Below are positions 9,901 to 17,938 of a stretch of DNA of 64,000 bases, piece after piece. Positions within the stretch are counted from its first letter, which is position 1; every line of letters starts with the position of its first letter. The notes beneath the pieces were generated by a model. It was not told where the DNA came from and did not search any database. It saw nothing but the letters and a program-made list of their open reading frames with translations. The position numbers and the translations under genes were made by a program. The stretch spans positions 131,117-195,116 of the forward strand of contig JBAZBI010000007.1 in NCBI GenBank assembly GCA_041671545.1, written 5' to 3'. Origin of the DNA: UBA1563 sp041671545 (GTDB taxonomy: Bacteria; Bacteroidota; Ignavibacteria; Ignavibacteriales; Ignavibacteriaceae).

Positions 9901-10066
9901 GAGAAGCGCCCGGATAAACCGTTGTAATGGTAATGATCGGAGGAGAGATCTTCGGCAGTAATTCATATTTCAACTGCTGAAAAGCAAAGAGTCCTAACAC
10001 AATTAACGATGCAAAAACAACGATAACTAATGAAGGCCTCTTGATTGATAATTCGGTAATGGTCAT
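6914..10066 (-). CDS. RND multidrug efflux pump, inner-membrane permease (AcrB/HAE1 family)
   Basis: A 1050-residue transporter of the normal length for HAE1-type pumps. It exports hydrophobic or amphiphilic compounds by proton antiport, working with the adaptor (10113-11171) and TolC-type channel (11249-12568) encoded just upstream in the same operon. The N-terminus 'TELSIKRPSLVIVVF' is TM1, followed by a first porter domain with 'LPKISPPIITITTVYPGASP'. The TM4 proton-relay pair is D401-D402 in 'VGILVDDSIVVLENI'. The second half repeats the topology, with the late segment 'GLVAKNAILLVD'. The start ATG at 10066 is followed directly by the first membrane segment. Substrate is not predictable from sequence. 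Confidence 0.95.
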   Translation of the reverse strand: MTITELSIKRPSLVIVVFASLIVLGLFAFQQLKYELLPKISPPIITITTVYPGASPNEVETGVTKVIEDAVSGMDKVSEVRSTSSEGISFVIIELLQSANTDLSLQDAQRKVGQITALLPNDAKAPTISKIALDEIPVLRMGISADMDSKTFYQFTKDKIQPLLSRVPGVGQVALIGGEEREIKVNLDLQKLRSYGLSILQVTQAIKSANLDFPTGKIKDKDGQFIVRIAGKLSSLDELKNLTIAESKQGGEIKLSDIAEVEDGIKDYSNIARINFRNTIGIILQKQSDANSVVVSNLVKKELKRIEAVYKNNNVKFEVAQDGSIFTIDAANAVKEDLAIAVFLVAIVMLMFLHSVRNSIIVLVAIPASLISTFIVIWAFGMTLNLMTLLGLSLVVGILVDDSIVVLENIYHHLEKGEESRLAALRGRNEIGFAALAITAVDVAVFFPLTLVGGIVGNILREFSAVVVASTLMSLFVSFTVTPMLASRFAKLERLTSRTLVGKFAIWFEKKFKGLTEFYIKLLKWGIVNRGKVALLTIAALIASFSLVPFGFIGAEFMTQTDRGEFAVTIELAPGATIEQTNRVSQRIEKIIGEMPEVQRIYANVGSSNEGLIGFASSNTTELSVTLVDRKARKKSTDDVGNEIKMATQKFPGVKVRVNPIGIFGVANQTPIQLLIGGPNYEDVVKTAKQVQNIIKIIPGTADVRLSAEDGNPETRIEIDRRMLTGFGLTVAEVGQALKVALTGDDDSKLREGNTDYNIRIVLDQFDRSKTEELGNMSFTNRKGQQIYLKQFAKVFRATGPTKLSRQARSAAVTIYSQVQTGKTSGTISQEIDKQLSGFKFPSGVVYEFLGDVKNQRQSFGDLGIALLGAVLFTYLVMVALYDSFVHPFVILFSIPLAMIGALLALALTMKSLSIFTILGIIMLTGLVAKNAILLVDRTNFMRTQGESVIDSLIDAGRMRIRPIFMTTLTMIFGMMPIALSSAPGAEWKSGLAWALIGGLTSSLFLTLLIVPIVYTKVEEYRVKVPALFKRVSELVGIRKSSVGDLVVEE

Positions 10067-10090
10067 TTTTAATTTCCTTTTTCTGTTTTT

Positions 10091-10116
10091 GTAGGACTTG
10101 CCATGGCAAGTCCTAC
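10091..10116. repeat. Perfect 26-bp palindrome between pump adaptor and permease genes
   Basis: GTAGGACTTGCC followed by its exact complement (26 bases, no loop). It overlaps the stop codon of the adaptor gene (10113-10115) and lies 24 bases before the permease start. In mRNA it would fold into a strong hairpin between two cistrons, so it could act as a partial terminator or mRNA-stability element setting the adaptor:pump ratio. The core CTTGCCA-GGCAAG is shared with the terminator at 6875-6902, hinting at a dispersed palindrome family. Confidence 0.75.
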
Positions 10117-11171
10117 TTCAATATTTCAACTTTAATGTTGTCAACAATATTATTTTGTCCGCTTACTACAACTTCTTCACCAACCGACAATCCGTTAAGA
10201 ACTTGAATATCCAAACCGGATTCGTTTCCAACGGTGATGTCTCTTAATTTTGCAATTCCGTTTTCAACAACGAATACTTGCGGAGTTTTTATACTTCCGA
10301 CTAATGCTGCGCGTGGAATAACAATACTTTCAACAGAATTTTTAGAAGAAAATGCAATCCGTGCAAACATTCCTGCTTTTAGCTGATGCTTAGCTTCATT
10401 TGCAATACTTATCTCAACCGGGAACGTATGAGCGTCGTCTCCTTTGGAACCGATAGATTCAACTCTTCCGGTAAAAACAGCTTGCGGATAAACATCCGAT
10501 GTAACAGAAACCTGATCTCCGGTTTTTAAAATGAATGCATCTTTCTCAGAGACATTTAATTTTACTTTTACTCGAGAAATATCAACCACGTTTGAAACGA
10601 GGGTAGCTTGCGGTGCGCCTTGAACCATCGAGCCAAGATTGATGTAGAGGGCTGTAATAAAACCGGAAATCGGAGTTTTGATTTTGGTGTCTGCCATTTG
10701 CCGTTTTGCAACAATATATTGTGCTTCGGCATTTGCAGCGCCAAGTTTTGCCATATCTAACTGTGCATCAGTTGCCGCTTTCTGTTGAAATAATGTTTGA
10801 GCTCTTTCATAATCCTTTTTTGCTTTTTCATAATTGGCTTCGGCGCTCATCAATGCAGCTTTTTTCAATTCATCATCAACTTGGAACAGAACAGAGCCGG
10901 CTGATTTGTAATCACCAACTTTTGCAAATACCGCTGTAACTTTTCCAGCTGTTTCCGATACGATGTTCAGATCATTATTTGCGTAAACAGTTCCTACCAT
11001 ACTGAGTGATTCGGAAAGACTTTTCTTTGATACTTTTTCTACAGAAACATAGTAAACGTCTTTAATTCCGCCTGCAGTATACGATGCCATTTTTTTCTTG
11101 TTCATAATAAGAATAGCAACAATAACGACTAAGACCGCTACTATTGATAAAATTAATTTCCCTTTTTTCAT
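10113..11171 (-). CDS. RND efflux periplasmic adaptor (membrane fusion protein, HlyD/AcrA type)
   Basis: A 352-residue adaptor joining the RND permease to the TolC-like channel. Residues about 6-24 form an N-terminal membrane anchor or uncleaved signal. A lipoyl half-motif follows ('VSETAGKVTAVFAKVGDYKS'), then a short alpha-helical hairpin rich in Ala, Lys and Gln (residues ~100-150), the second lipoyl half ('KTPISGFITALYINLGSMV'), a beta-barrel domain and a membrane-proximal domain ending 'GQNNIVDNIKVEILK'. It lacks a lipobox cysteine. It sits between the TolC gene (77-bp gap) and the pump gene (46-bp gap containing a perfect palindrome) in one minus-strand operon. Confidence 0.93.
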   Translation of the reverse strand: MKKGKLILSIVAVLVVIVAILIMNKKKMASYTAGGIKDVYYVSVEKVSKKSLSESLSMVGTVYANNDLNIVSETAGKVTAVFAKVGDYKSAGSVLFQVDDELKKAALMSAEANYEKAKKDYERAQTLFQQKAATDAQLDMAKLGAANAEAQYIVAKRQMADTKIKTPISGFITALYINLGSMVQGAPQATLVSNVVDISRVKVKLNVSEKDAFILKTGDQVSVTSDVYPQAVFTGRVESIGSKGDDAHTFPVEISIANEAKHQLKAGMFARIAFSSKNSVESIVIPRAALVGSIKTPQVFVVENGIAKLRDITVGNESGLDIQVLNGLSVGEEVVVSGQNNIVDNIKVEILK

Positions 11172-11248
11172 ATTTAAGTACTCCGATAATTTTTAATTTT
11201 TGTTTTTCCACTATTCGTTTTCAAATGAATAGCGAGAATTATTTTTGT

Positions 11249-12568
11249 TTATTCGCCAATTGATTTATCTAATTTTGCTTTCGCCAATTCAAGATCGACT
11301 AAAGCGGAAGTATAATTTGTTTTTGCACTTAATAAAGCAACTTCAGCGTCAATTAGATCGGAGCTGAGCGCTACGCCGTTCTTAAATTTTTCTGACGTTA
11401 TCCGTTGATTTTCTTCAGCTTGCTCAACAGTTAATTTTGTAATGTTGATTTTTTGCTCTGCCTGTTTATAGTTCAAATAATTTTGAGTTACTTCCAAGGT
11501 GATGCCGTCTTTCAACATTCCAAGCGCGTCAAGTGATTGCGCAAGTCCTGCTTCAGCTTGAGCTGTTTGGTGTGAAGTTGCGAGCCAATTCCAGACATCC
11601 ATACTGATCATAACGCCCGCGTCCCATGTATCTTTAAATGCATCTTTAGAAGGAAACACTCTTTGATTCGGGCGGTTGTAATAAAAATTTCCATAAAGAC
11701 TTACTTCAGGGTACCATCTCGATTTTGCAATCGATACGTTGGATTCACTTGCTTTTGCTCGATAATCTGCGGCTTTTAATTCACCTCTTTTATCTAAAGC
11801 TTTTTGCATATAAGAATTTAATTCTTCATTCGATTTTATCTGTTTTTGCGGAACAGATTTTACATCAACTTCAGTTGTTAATTGTACGCCGAGAGTATTG
11901 TTCAAATTAACTTGAGCGAGTTGAACGCCGTTTGATGCTTCAAGTTGTTTTAACTGAACATCGGAAAGTTGCACTTGTAATTTTAAAACATCATTATTTG
12001 TAAGCATGCCCTGTCCGAGTAAATTACCCGCATCTTTTAAATGCGCTTTTAACTGTTCAACATTTTCGTCAACAACTTTTTTCATCTCTTGCGCTTTGAA
12101 CAAAGACCAATAAGCATTACGTACTGAAAATGCTGTTTCAAGTTGATCTTTTGTAAATTCAACTTCGGAAGCTTTTAATTGGTACTCAGCCATCTCGCTC
12201 GTATTTTTTAATCGAAAACCGGTGAACAACGGCTGGGCTAGCGATAATTTCAACTGATAACTGTTCAATATCGAAGGTGAAAGAACAAACGGACCTGTCG
12301 GCATCATGATGGTGAATGGAGGAATGTCACTCAGCCTTGTATAAACTCCGGTAAAGCGAATCGAAGGTAACCGGCTTGAAATAACTTCGCTTACCCGTGC
12401 TGAATTTGCTTTTACCTTCATCGATGAAGTGTGAAGTGATTTGCTGTTTTTTACACCCAGCTGAATTGCTTCATCAACAGAAAGGGATAATTTTTGTTGC
12501 GAAAACAATTGCGGTGCACTTAAAATAATGAGTAGTGTTAAAAAGTTTAGGATACGTTTATGCGACAT
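11249..12568 (-). CDS. TolC family outer-membrane efflux channel
   Basis: A 439-residue channel protein. I chose the ATG at 12568 rather than 12625 because it gives a clean signal peptide (MSHKRILNFLTLLIILSAPQLFSQ) and leaves only an 11-bp overlap with the end of the tetR gene. The mature part has the two tandem alpha-helical/beta repeats of TolC: 'LSVDEAIQLGVKNS' starts repeat 1, and 'QKALDKRGELKAADYRAKAS' with 'ASESNVSIAKSRWYPEVSLYG' marks repeat 2. The protein forms the trimeric outer-membrane exit duct for the RND pump encoded downstream. Confidence 0.92.
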   Translation of the reverse strand: MSHKRILNFLTLLIILSAPQLFSQQKLSLSVDEAIQLGVKNSKSLHTSSMKVKANSARVSEVISSRLPSIRFTGVYTRLSDIPPFTIMMPTGPFVLSPSILNSYQLKLSLAQPLFTGFRLKNTSEMAEYQLKASEVEFTKDQLETAFSVRNAYWSLFKAQEMKKVVDENVEQLKAHLKDAGNLLGQGMLTNNDVLKLQVQLSDVQLKQLEASNGVQLAQVNLNNTLGVQLTTEVDVKSVPQKQIKSNEELNSYMQKALDKRGELKAADYRAKASESNVSIAKSRWYPEVSLYGNFYYNRPNQRVFPSKDAFKDTWDAGVMISMDVWNWLATSHQTAQAEAGLAQSLDALGMLKDGITLEVTQNYLNYKQAEQKINITKLTVEQAEENQRITSEKFKNGVALSSDLIDAEVALLSAKTNYTSALVDLELAKAKLDKSIGE

Positions 12569-13202
12569 TCGCGACCTCTTCAGTTTTAATGTTATCAGGT
12601 TCATTGAATTTTTTTCTTCCTTCATCTGTTAGAATTCCTTCAAAAATTACATTGATTAAAGTGTTATAAACTTGGTCGGCGGAAAGTGGTACTTGCGCCA
12701 ACACCTCGGGTGTTAATAAATTTTGTAATGAAAATACATACATCAATACAACGATATTTTTATCGACATCTTTACGGAAAATTCCATGTGCAATTCCGTC
12801 ATCAACAAGTACTGAAAATTTTTCCCATGCTTTTTTCTGCATAAACAGATGGATCTTTTCCCAGATTTTCGGAAAATGCGTTTGCAAATCGCTGATCATC
12901 GGACCCTTAAATTTCCCGATATGTTTAGAAACATTTTCCAGCAGCAATTTTACTTTTTGAACATAAGTGTAGTTATCATTTGCTAAAAGCTCATCTGTAA
13001 AAGTTTCCGACTGACAAGAAACCGTAGTAAAAATTTCATTCAGCAGATGCTCTTTGTTAGAAAAATATTTGTACAGAGTTTTTTTGCTGATGCCCATTCC
13101 GGCAGCGATTTCTTCCATTGTAACTTTTACGCATCCGAATTGATGAAACATTTCGGATGATTTTAGGAGTATCTTTTCTTTTAATTCTAATTCGTCGTGC
13201 AT
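12558..13202 (-). CDS. TetR/AcrR family transcriptional repressor of the efflux operon
   Basis: A 214-residue TetR-type regulator. The frame is open back to 13349, but the ATG at 13202 is preceded by AAAGGAC and gives the usual layout. A helix-turn-helix begins within 15 residues: 'EKILLKSSEMFHQFGCVKVTMEEIAAGMGISKKTLYKYFSNKE' is summarised by its key parts VTMEEIAAGMGISKKTLYKYF. The C-terminal ~150 residues are the helical ligand/dimer domain. Its stop overlaps the TolC start by 11 bp, so it is the first gene of the efflux operon and probably represses it, releasing DNA when a pump substrate binds. Two matching inverted repeats lie just upstream (13221-13246, 13293-13318). Confidence 0.92.
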   Translation of the reverse strand: MHDELELKEKILLKSSEMFHQFGCVKVTMEEIAAGMGISKKTLYKYFSNKEHLLNEIFTTVSCQSETFTDELLANDNYTYVQKVKLLLENVSKHIGKFKGPMISDLQTHFPKIWEKIHLFMQKKAWEKFSVLVDDGIAHGIFRKDVDKNIVVLMYVFSLQNLLTPEVLAQVPLSADQVYNTLINVIFEGILTDEGRKKFNEPDNIKTEEVANVA

Positions 13203-13220
13203 TTTGTCCTTTGTAATCAA

Positions 13221-13246
13221 GAAACATTTATTGTTTATTTCGTTTC
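13221..13246. promoter_or_regulatory. Candidate TetR operator, proximal copy
   Basis: GAAAC and GTTTC separated by exactly 16 bases (26 bp in all) lie 19 bases before the tetR start codon. The same layout with the same spacing recurs at 13293-13318. TetR-family dimers bind inverted repeats of this size close to their own start. Inference from spacing only. Confidence 0.4.
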
Positions 13247-13292
13247 CATATAGACCAAAAAAATAGGGAAATCTGTTCCCGAATACTCTAAA

Positions 13293-13318
13293 GAAACGAA
13301 ACTTGTATAAAACGTTTC
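13293..13318. promoter_or_regulatory. Candidate TetR operator, distal copy
   Basis: Second GAAAC-N16-GTTTC inverted repeat, 72 bp upstream of the proximal copy relative to tetR. A further small palindrome, GGGAA-N5-TTCCC, lies between the two at 13266-13280. The region is AT-rich, so a chance match is possible, but two copies with identical spacing in 100 bp are noteworthy. Confidence 0.4.
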
Positions 13319-13500
13319 CAAAATAACGGAAAATTTTATAGAATGTCAAATTATTTCTTATGATTGGTAAAAAAAGATGATGAATTTAAGAGTGTCTGTA
13401 AAAATTACGAACTTTGAGTTAGTTAGTACAGGTAAGAAATCAGTAGTAAGAATTAGAATACAATTTATTCTGACTTCTGAAATTATTAGAAGCACAAAAA

Positions 13501-14907
13501 TCAATTTTTCGCAAATCCCTTCTTTTCCATTTGGCCCCAATGCCGTTTTCCGGTGAAATATTCTACCATTCCTCTGAACCGCCACCAGGTTGTTAACTGG
13601 CGGTAGCCGAAATTTTCTAAAAAAGCGGCTGCAATCAACGTTAATAATTGAGAGAGTTTCGGGTATCTCTGAAAAGAGAGTTCTTCTAAAATTACAGAGA
13701 GTACTGAAAGCACTACTCCATAAAGAATTGCTGTAGTTAGGAACGCAATCGCGAAGGAAACAGTAACAAAACCGAGAGAGAAGGAGAGCAAGAAGAAAAA
13801 ATAACCGAAAATTTCTATTACAGGTCCTATCATTTCAAAAATTGCAAAGTAAGGGAAAACGAGCATCCCGATCCAGCCATAAGCCGGATTCATGAATAAT
13901 TTTTTGTGAAGAAGAATACTATCGACTGTTCCTTTTTGCCATCTCATCCGTTGACTTCGCAACACGGCAAATGTTTCAGGCGCTTCTGTCCAGCAGACAG
14001 GATCGGGAATGAATGTAATGCGTAACTTTGGATTTTCTCTTCGCAACTTCCGGTGCATGCGTACGATAATTTCCATATCTTCGCCGATGCAGCCTTCGCG
14101 GTAACCATCAATTTTGATTAAAGCATCGCGTGAGAAGCAGCTGAATGCCCCTGAAATAATGAGGATTCCGTTTAAAACATCAAATCCGTTTCTGCCGAAT
14201 AAAAACGCTCGTAAATATTCAACAACCTGAAATCTGGCGAGCCAGGATTTTGAAAGTCCGACTTCCAGAATATTTCCATGGAGAATGTTGCATCCGTTTG
14301 CAATGCGAATAGTTCCGCCAACCGCTATTACATTTTCGTCTTCCATAAAAGGGCGAACGATCTTCAAAAGACAATCACGCTCTAACACCGAATCGGCATC
14401 AATTACAGTTATGAGGGGACTCTTTGCCAAATTTACTCCGGCGTTTATTGCATCAGCTTTTCCACCGTTTACTTTGTCGATTACGATTAAGTTTGGATAT
14501 TCGGACGACATAAAAACAGACCGGATCGGCTGAGATTTTAATTTATAAAATGGAGTAAAAGAAACCTGGCGGATAGAAAAATTCTCAAACAATCTTTGTA
14601 ATGTGTTATCCGTCGAACCATCATTCACAACGATCAATTGAAAATCGGGATACTCAAGTTGAAGAAGAGATTTTACGCTTTCAACAATTCCGTTTTCTTC
14701 ATTGTACGCGGGAACAATAACCGAGATCGGTTTGTAATTGGTTAATTTGAAAACGCGTTTAAGATCGAGATACTTTATTGTGCTGTTGTACTTGATCATT
14801 TTAAAGAACGCGATAATGTTTAAGATTATATAGATCGAACAGACCAGGAGAAAATAAAAAAGAAGTAAGGAATTAAATCCGAAGACGATATATCTTATTA
14901 CGTTCAT
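13501..14907 (-). CDS. Processive family 2 glycosyltransferase, membrane-embedded (PgaC/BcsA-like)
   Basis: A 468-residue membrane glycosyltransferase. TM segments lie at about 8-35, and several follow from about 335 to 425. The GT-A core carries the processive-synthase motifs: 'VPAYNE', D96 in 'VVNDGSTDNT', DxD at D170-A-D172, the acid pair E276-D277 in 'GEDME', and Q319-x-x-R322-W323 in 'QRMRWQKG'. These match beta-glycan synthases such as poly-GlcNAc or hyaluronan/cellulose-type enzymes; the sugar cannot be told. The ATG at 14907 follows the stop of the HEAT gene after a single base, so they are almost certainly co-translated. A neighbouring outer-membrane TPR barrel suggests export of the product. 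Confidence 0.9.
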   Translation of the reverse strand: MNVIRYIVFGFNSLLLFYFLLVCSIYIILNIIAFFKMIKYNSTIKYLDLKRVFKLTNYKPISVIVPAYNEENGIVESVKSLLQLEYPDFQLIVVNDGSTDNTLQRLFENFSIRQVSFTPFYKLKSQPIRSVFMSSEYPNLIVIDKVNGGKADAINAGVNLAKSPLITVIDADSVLERDCLLKIVRPFMEDENVIAVGGTIRIANGCNILHGNILEVGLSKSWLARFQVVEYLRAFLFGRNGFDVLNGILIISGAFSCFSRDALIKIDGYREGCIGEDMEIIVRMHRKLRRENPKLRITFIPDPVCWTEAPETFAVLRSQRMRWQKGTVDSILLHKKLFMNPAYGWIGMLVFPYFAIFEMIGPVIEIFGYFFFLLSFSLGFVTVSFAIAFLTTAILYGVVLSVLSVILEELSFQRYPKLSQLLTLIAAAFLENFGYRQLTTWWRFRGMVEYFTGKRHWGQMEKKGFAKN

Positions 14908-14908
14908 C

Positions 14909-15976
14909 TTAATTCCTAATATTCCGTTCGCTAAGAACCATTCTTGCAATTGCGGCACCCCTGTCTTTTAAATTGCCGTAAGCGAATTGAGAAATTTTTT
15001 CCTCACTCCCCGGAATCAACTTCATCAGTGTGATAACAGCGTTATACTGTACTTCGTACTCGGGGTCGTACATGCAGTCCCAAATTCTTTGTTCAAAAGA
15101 TTCATTCCCCAACACCGCCAAGGCTTTCAAAACTTCGGTTCGAACTTCCGCTTTCGGATGATTGATCAAACTCCGCAATGCTGTTGATGCTTCAATAAAT
15201 TCAATGCTGCCGAAGAATTTAATGCTTTCTACTATTACTTCTTTGTTTTGGCTGTACACCATTATTTTAAGAACCGATTCACCGGCTTCATAAAATTTAA
15301 AGTGGCGGAAAAGGGTAATTGAAATACTTTGGATTAATATGTTTTTTTCTCTCTTAAGGTTTACGAGAAGAGGTTTACATATCTCGTCAGTAAACTCAGA
15401 AAGTATTGCGAGAAGTGAATCTTTGGAAACAAACTTGAATCGGCGTGCATTACGAAAAATATCGAAGACGGCATCAACATCATTCAATCGGGCTAAAGCT
15501 AAAGCTGAACTAAGAAAGACGGAAGCATTTTGGCTCCTCAATTTTTTTCTTAGAACATCTCTGGCGTCAACCGATTTTGCCAGACCTAAAAAATATGCAG
15601 CTTCATTAATTTTTCTTGGTGATCCCGATTTTAATTGGGAAATAAGGAATGGCTGTATTTTAGTCTGATTGACAATAGCGGAGAGTTTTAAAAAATCATC
15701 TCCTTTCAGCATAAGAAAAAATTCGCGAAGGTAATGCAAGAGAAAGAGATATTTACTCCTCCTCATTTTTTTTATCAACGTTTGCGGATTTTCGTCCCCT
15801 TCAAGAAATAAAAAAATTTTTTCTTCCCAGACGGTAAAGAATTCTTGTTCCTTTTTTTGCTGATAACCGTGAACTAATCGAAGGACAACAACTTGAATAA
15901 CAAGCACATAGGTAAGGATTAACAAGGCAAAAATGGTTATCGCAAGAAAAGCAAAAATATCTAAGTGAATGTTCAA
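14909..15976 (-). CDS. Membrane-anchored HEAT-repeat protein
   Basis: A 355-residue protein with one N-terminal TM helix (about residues 8-33, 'IFAFLAITIFALLILTYVL') and a cytoplasmic remainder made of alpha-helical repeats. Units such as 'INEAAYFLGLAKSVDARDVL', 'VFLSSALALARLNDVDAVF' and 'VRTEVLKALAVLGNESFEQR' fit HEAT/armadillo repeats, which act as protein-protein scaffolds. The gene lies between the lone response regulator (16034) and the glycosyltransferase (14907, one base downstream). A scaffold or relay linking regulator to synthase is a reasonable inference but not shown by the sequence. Confidence 0.82.
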   Translation of the reverse strand: MNIHLDIFAFLAITIFALLILTYVLVIQVVVLRLVHGYQQKKEQEFFTVWEEKIFLFLEGDENPQTLIKKMRRSKYLFLLHYLREFFLMLKGDDFLKLSAIVNQTKIQPFLISQLKSGSPRKINEAAYFLGLAKSVDARDVLRKKLRSQNASVFLSSALALARLNDVDAVFDIFRNARRFKFVSKDSLLAILSEFTDEICKPLLVNLKREKNILIQSISITLFRHFKFYEAGESVLKIMVYSQNKEVIVESIKFFGSIEFIEASTALRSLINHPKAEVRTEVLKALAVLGNESFEQRIWDCMYDPEYEVQYNAVITLMKLIPGSEEKISQFAYGNLKDRGAAIARMVLSERNIRN

Positions 15977-16033
15977 GAAAACTCCAAAGCAAATAAACTT
16001 TTCGTCACCATAAAATAACTGGCTGCGGAACGA

Positions 16034-16411
16034 TTATCGCATTTTCAGAATATTTTTTATGCGAAGCACAAGTTCGGTTGAGGCGAATGGTTTAAGGATA
16101 TAATCCGTGGCTCCGAGTTGCAACCCTTTAACAACATATTCCTCATGCGAATTTGCAGTAAGCAGAACGACCGGAATATGCGACAAACTGGGATGGCTTT
16201 TTATTTCTTTCAGAACGGTCAGTCCATCCTTAACCGGCATCATAATATCAAGCAAAACCAAATCCGGCATATGCTTAAGTACACCTTCGGTTACACCAAC
16301 GCCCGAAGGAAAATGGATCAAGTTAAATCCTTCTTTTTCAAGCTTAAATTTTAATAATTTAGCTATGTGTACGGTATCTTCCGCAAAAAGTATTGTTTTC
16401 TTTTCGTCCAT
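16034..16411 (-). CDS. Single-domain response regulator (CheY-like receiver)
   Basis: A 125-residue stand-alone receiver domain. The acidic pair is E11-D12, the phosphoacceptor is D55 in 'LVLLDIMMPV', the switch Thr is T85 in 'VVLLTAN' and the conserved Lys is K107 in 'YILKPF'. There is no output domain, so it must act by binding another protein. It is the first gene of the minus-strand trio RR-HEAT-glycosyltransferase, 57 bp from the HEAT gene, which points to that membrane scaffold or the synthase as its partner. No histidine kinase gene is adjacent. It is divergent from the phosphatase-like gene at 16514. Confidence 0.93.
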   Translation of the reverse strand: MDEKKTILFAEDTVHIAKLLKFKLEKEGFNLIHFPSGVGVTEGVLKHMPDLVLLDIMMPVKDGLTVLKEIKSHPSLSHIPVVLLTANSHEEYVVKGLQLGATDYILKPFASTELVLRIKNILKMR

Positions 16412-16513
16412 GAGCGTTGTGCAGTTGCCTTCTTAAATTTTTTTTTAGCGAACAATTCGTTAGTTTCACAAAAATCTCTTTTTAATTTAATAAATTTTCG
16501 TGAATCAACGGTT
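16412..16513. promoter_or_regulatory. Divergent promoter region of the glycan cluster
   Basis: 102 bases separate the starts of the response regulator (minus) and the phosphatase-like gene (plus). Both transcription units of the cluster must start here, which favours common control. The stretch is AT-rich; I cannot identify a convincing -35/-10 pair. Confidence 0.45.
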
Positions 16514-17929
16514 ATGAATTTTTTAGAAAAACAAGTTGCCGGTAAATCAGTTCGCTATTACCTCTTTTTTCTTTATTTGGCGGGTATTATCGGTTTTGTG
16601 GTTGGTTCGCTTTTGTTTTGGGGACCAATCCGCTGGACGATTGAGTACATCCAGGAAGAAGGGGGATCGGAAAAAGCGGAAAGTCTAATTATTAAAATTT
16701 TTATTATCGCAATTCTTTTTATCGCTGGATTGATTTCTTTTTTTATTTCGAGGCGATTTTGGGAATCTGAGCAGTCGAATAAAAAGCTGATGATCTACAT
16801 TCCGGCTTTATTCTTTGCTGCTATTTTATTTCTCTGGATGAATCCGCAATACACTCCGGGAAGAGGTGAAAAATCAGAAAAGATTTCGTTGGCGCGCATC
16901 TCGTTTGTTTTTGGCCCGTATCCTTCAAAAAACCAAATCAATCAATTAAAGAAAGAAAATTTTACCGGAATAATTTCCTTACTTCATCCTGCTGTAGTTC
17001 CCTTTGAACCAAAATTAATTTATGACGAAGATGTTGCCGCAAAAGAAGCCGGGATAGAAGTTCTTCACACTCCAATGCTTCCTTGGGTAAGTCAAAATAT
17101 TTCTTCGATCGAAACGATAAAGGAATTAGTCGCAACCGGAAAAGGAAAGTATTACGTCCACTGTTATCTTGGCAAAGACCGCGTTAACGTTGTACGGAGA
17201 ATTATTGAAAGTCAAAACGTTTCAGTTGATGCCGGAAATGTTAGCACTTACCGTACGCTAAATGAAATTAATAAATTTGCCGAAGGACCACTTTTTTACC
17301 TCGGAAAAGCTGTTTATTTATTACCACATCCTTCCGAAGAAGAATGTTTGGGTTATCTTCTTTCGGGATATGTTAAACAAGTAGTCTCGTTAATTGATGA
17401 ATCGAGTAAAGAAAATTTAGAAATCGCAAAAAAGGACAGCACCTTATATTCTGCTTATGAAATGAATTATCTTCACCAACCTTTTGATCTAACCAATTTT
17501 GATTACAAGAAGCTGAACCATATTCTTGAATCACTTGCTTCCCTTCCTAAACCTTTGGTATTGATAATAAAAACTACCAATGCAAAAGAGACCTGGATGC
17601 TTGTTAATGGAATCAAAACTTCTTTTATTCTTAATAAGCTTGATATCGAAAATCTTTTTAAACCGGAAAAAGTGGGCAGGGTTTATCCAAATATTTTTTT
17701 CGGACCGGAGCCTACTCAAATGAAGGAAAAAGAATTAATGTCACTCGGAATTAAAAATCTTGTTTATTTAACTAAGAAACCGAATTCTTCATCAACTATA
17801 AATGAGAATGAAATGAAAACCCATTTCTTAACTGATAACGGGAAACTTGATTCACTACTCTCTAACAGCACATGGTATATTTGCGGAACCGATCATGAGA
17901 AAATAGCAAAAAGATTTTCTTTTAAATAA
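16514..17929 (+). CDS. Membrane protein with dual-specificity-phosphatase-like domains
   Basis: A 471-residue protein. The ATG at 16514 is preferred over the longer frame from 16367, which would overlap the divergent response regulator. Three TM helices lie at about 15-37, 58-80 and 92-110. Residues ~128-235 form a Cys-phosphatase-like domain with the C-x5-R signature C217-YLGKD-R223 in 'YYVHCYLGKDRVN', and an aspartate-bearing strand before it. Two later segments restart with similar wording: 'YLLPHPSEEECLGYLL...GYVKQVVSLI' (~265-300) and 'NIFFGPEPTQMKEKELMSLGIKNLVYL' (~395-420), compared with 'SFVFGPYPSKNQINQL...TGIISLL' in domain 1. Both lack the Cys-x5-Arg loop. The product may remove phosphate from a protein, lipid or sugar intermediate. 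It is followed 9 bases later by the LtaS-like gene. Confidence 0.78.
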   Translation: MNFLEKQVAGKSVRYYLFFLYLAGIIGFVVGSLLFWGPIRWTIEYIQEEGGSEKAESLIIKIFIIAILFIAGLISFFISRRFWESEQSNKKLMIYIPALFFAAILFLWMNPQYTPGRGEKSEKISLARISFVFGPYPSKNQINQLKKENFTGIISLLHPAVVPFEPKLIYDEDVAAKEAGIEVLHTPMLPWVSQNISSIETIKELVATGKGKYYVHCYLGKDRVNVVRRIIESQNVSVDAGNVSTYRTLNEINKFAEGPLFYLGKAVYLLPHPSEEECLGYLLSGYVKQVVSLIDESSKENLEIAKKDSTLYSAYEMNYLHQPFDLTNFDYKKLNHILESLASLPKPLVLIIKTTNAKETWMLVNGIKTSFILNKLDIENLFKPEKVGRVYPNIFFGPEPTQMKEKELMSLGIKNLVYLTKKPNSSSTINENEMKTHFLTDNGKLDSLLSNSTWYICGTDHEKIAKRFSFK

Positions 17930-17938
17930 GCCAAGGTT

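Noticed and set aside
13203..13349. 49-residue N-terminal extension of the TetR protein
   Set aside because: Phe/Tyr-rich translation of promoter DNA containing the candidate operators; the ATG at 13202 has a ribosome site.
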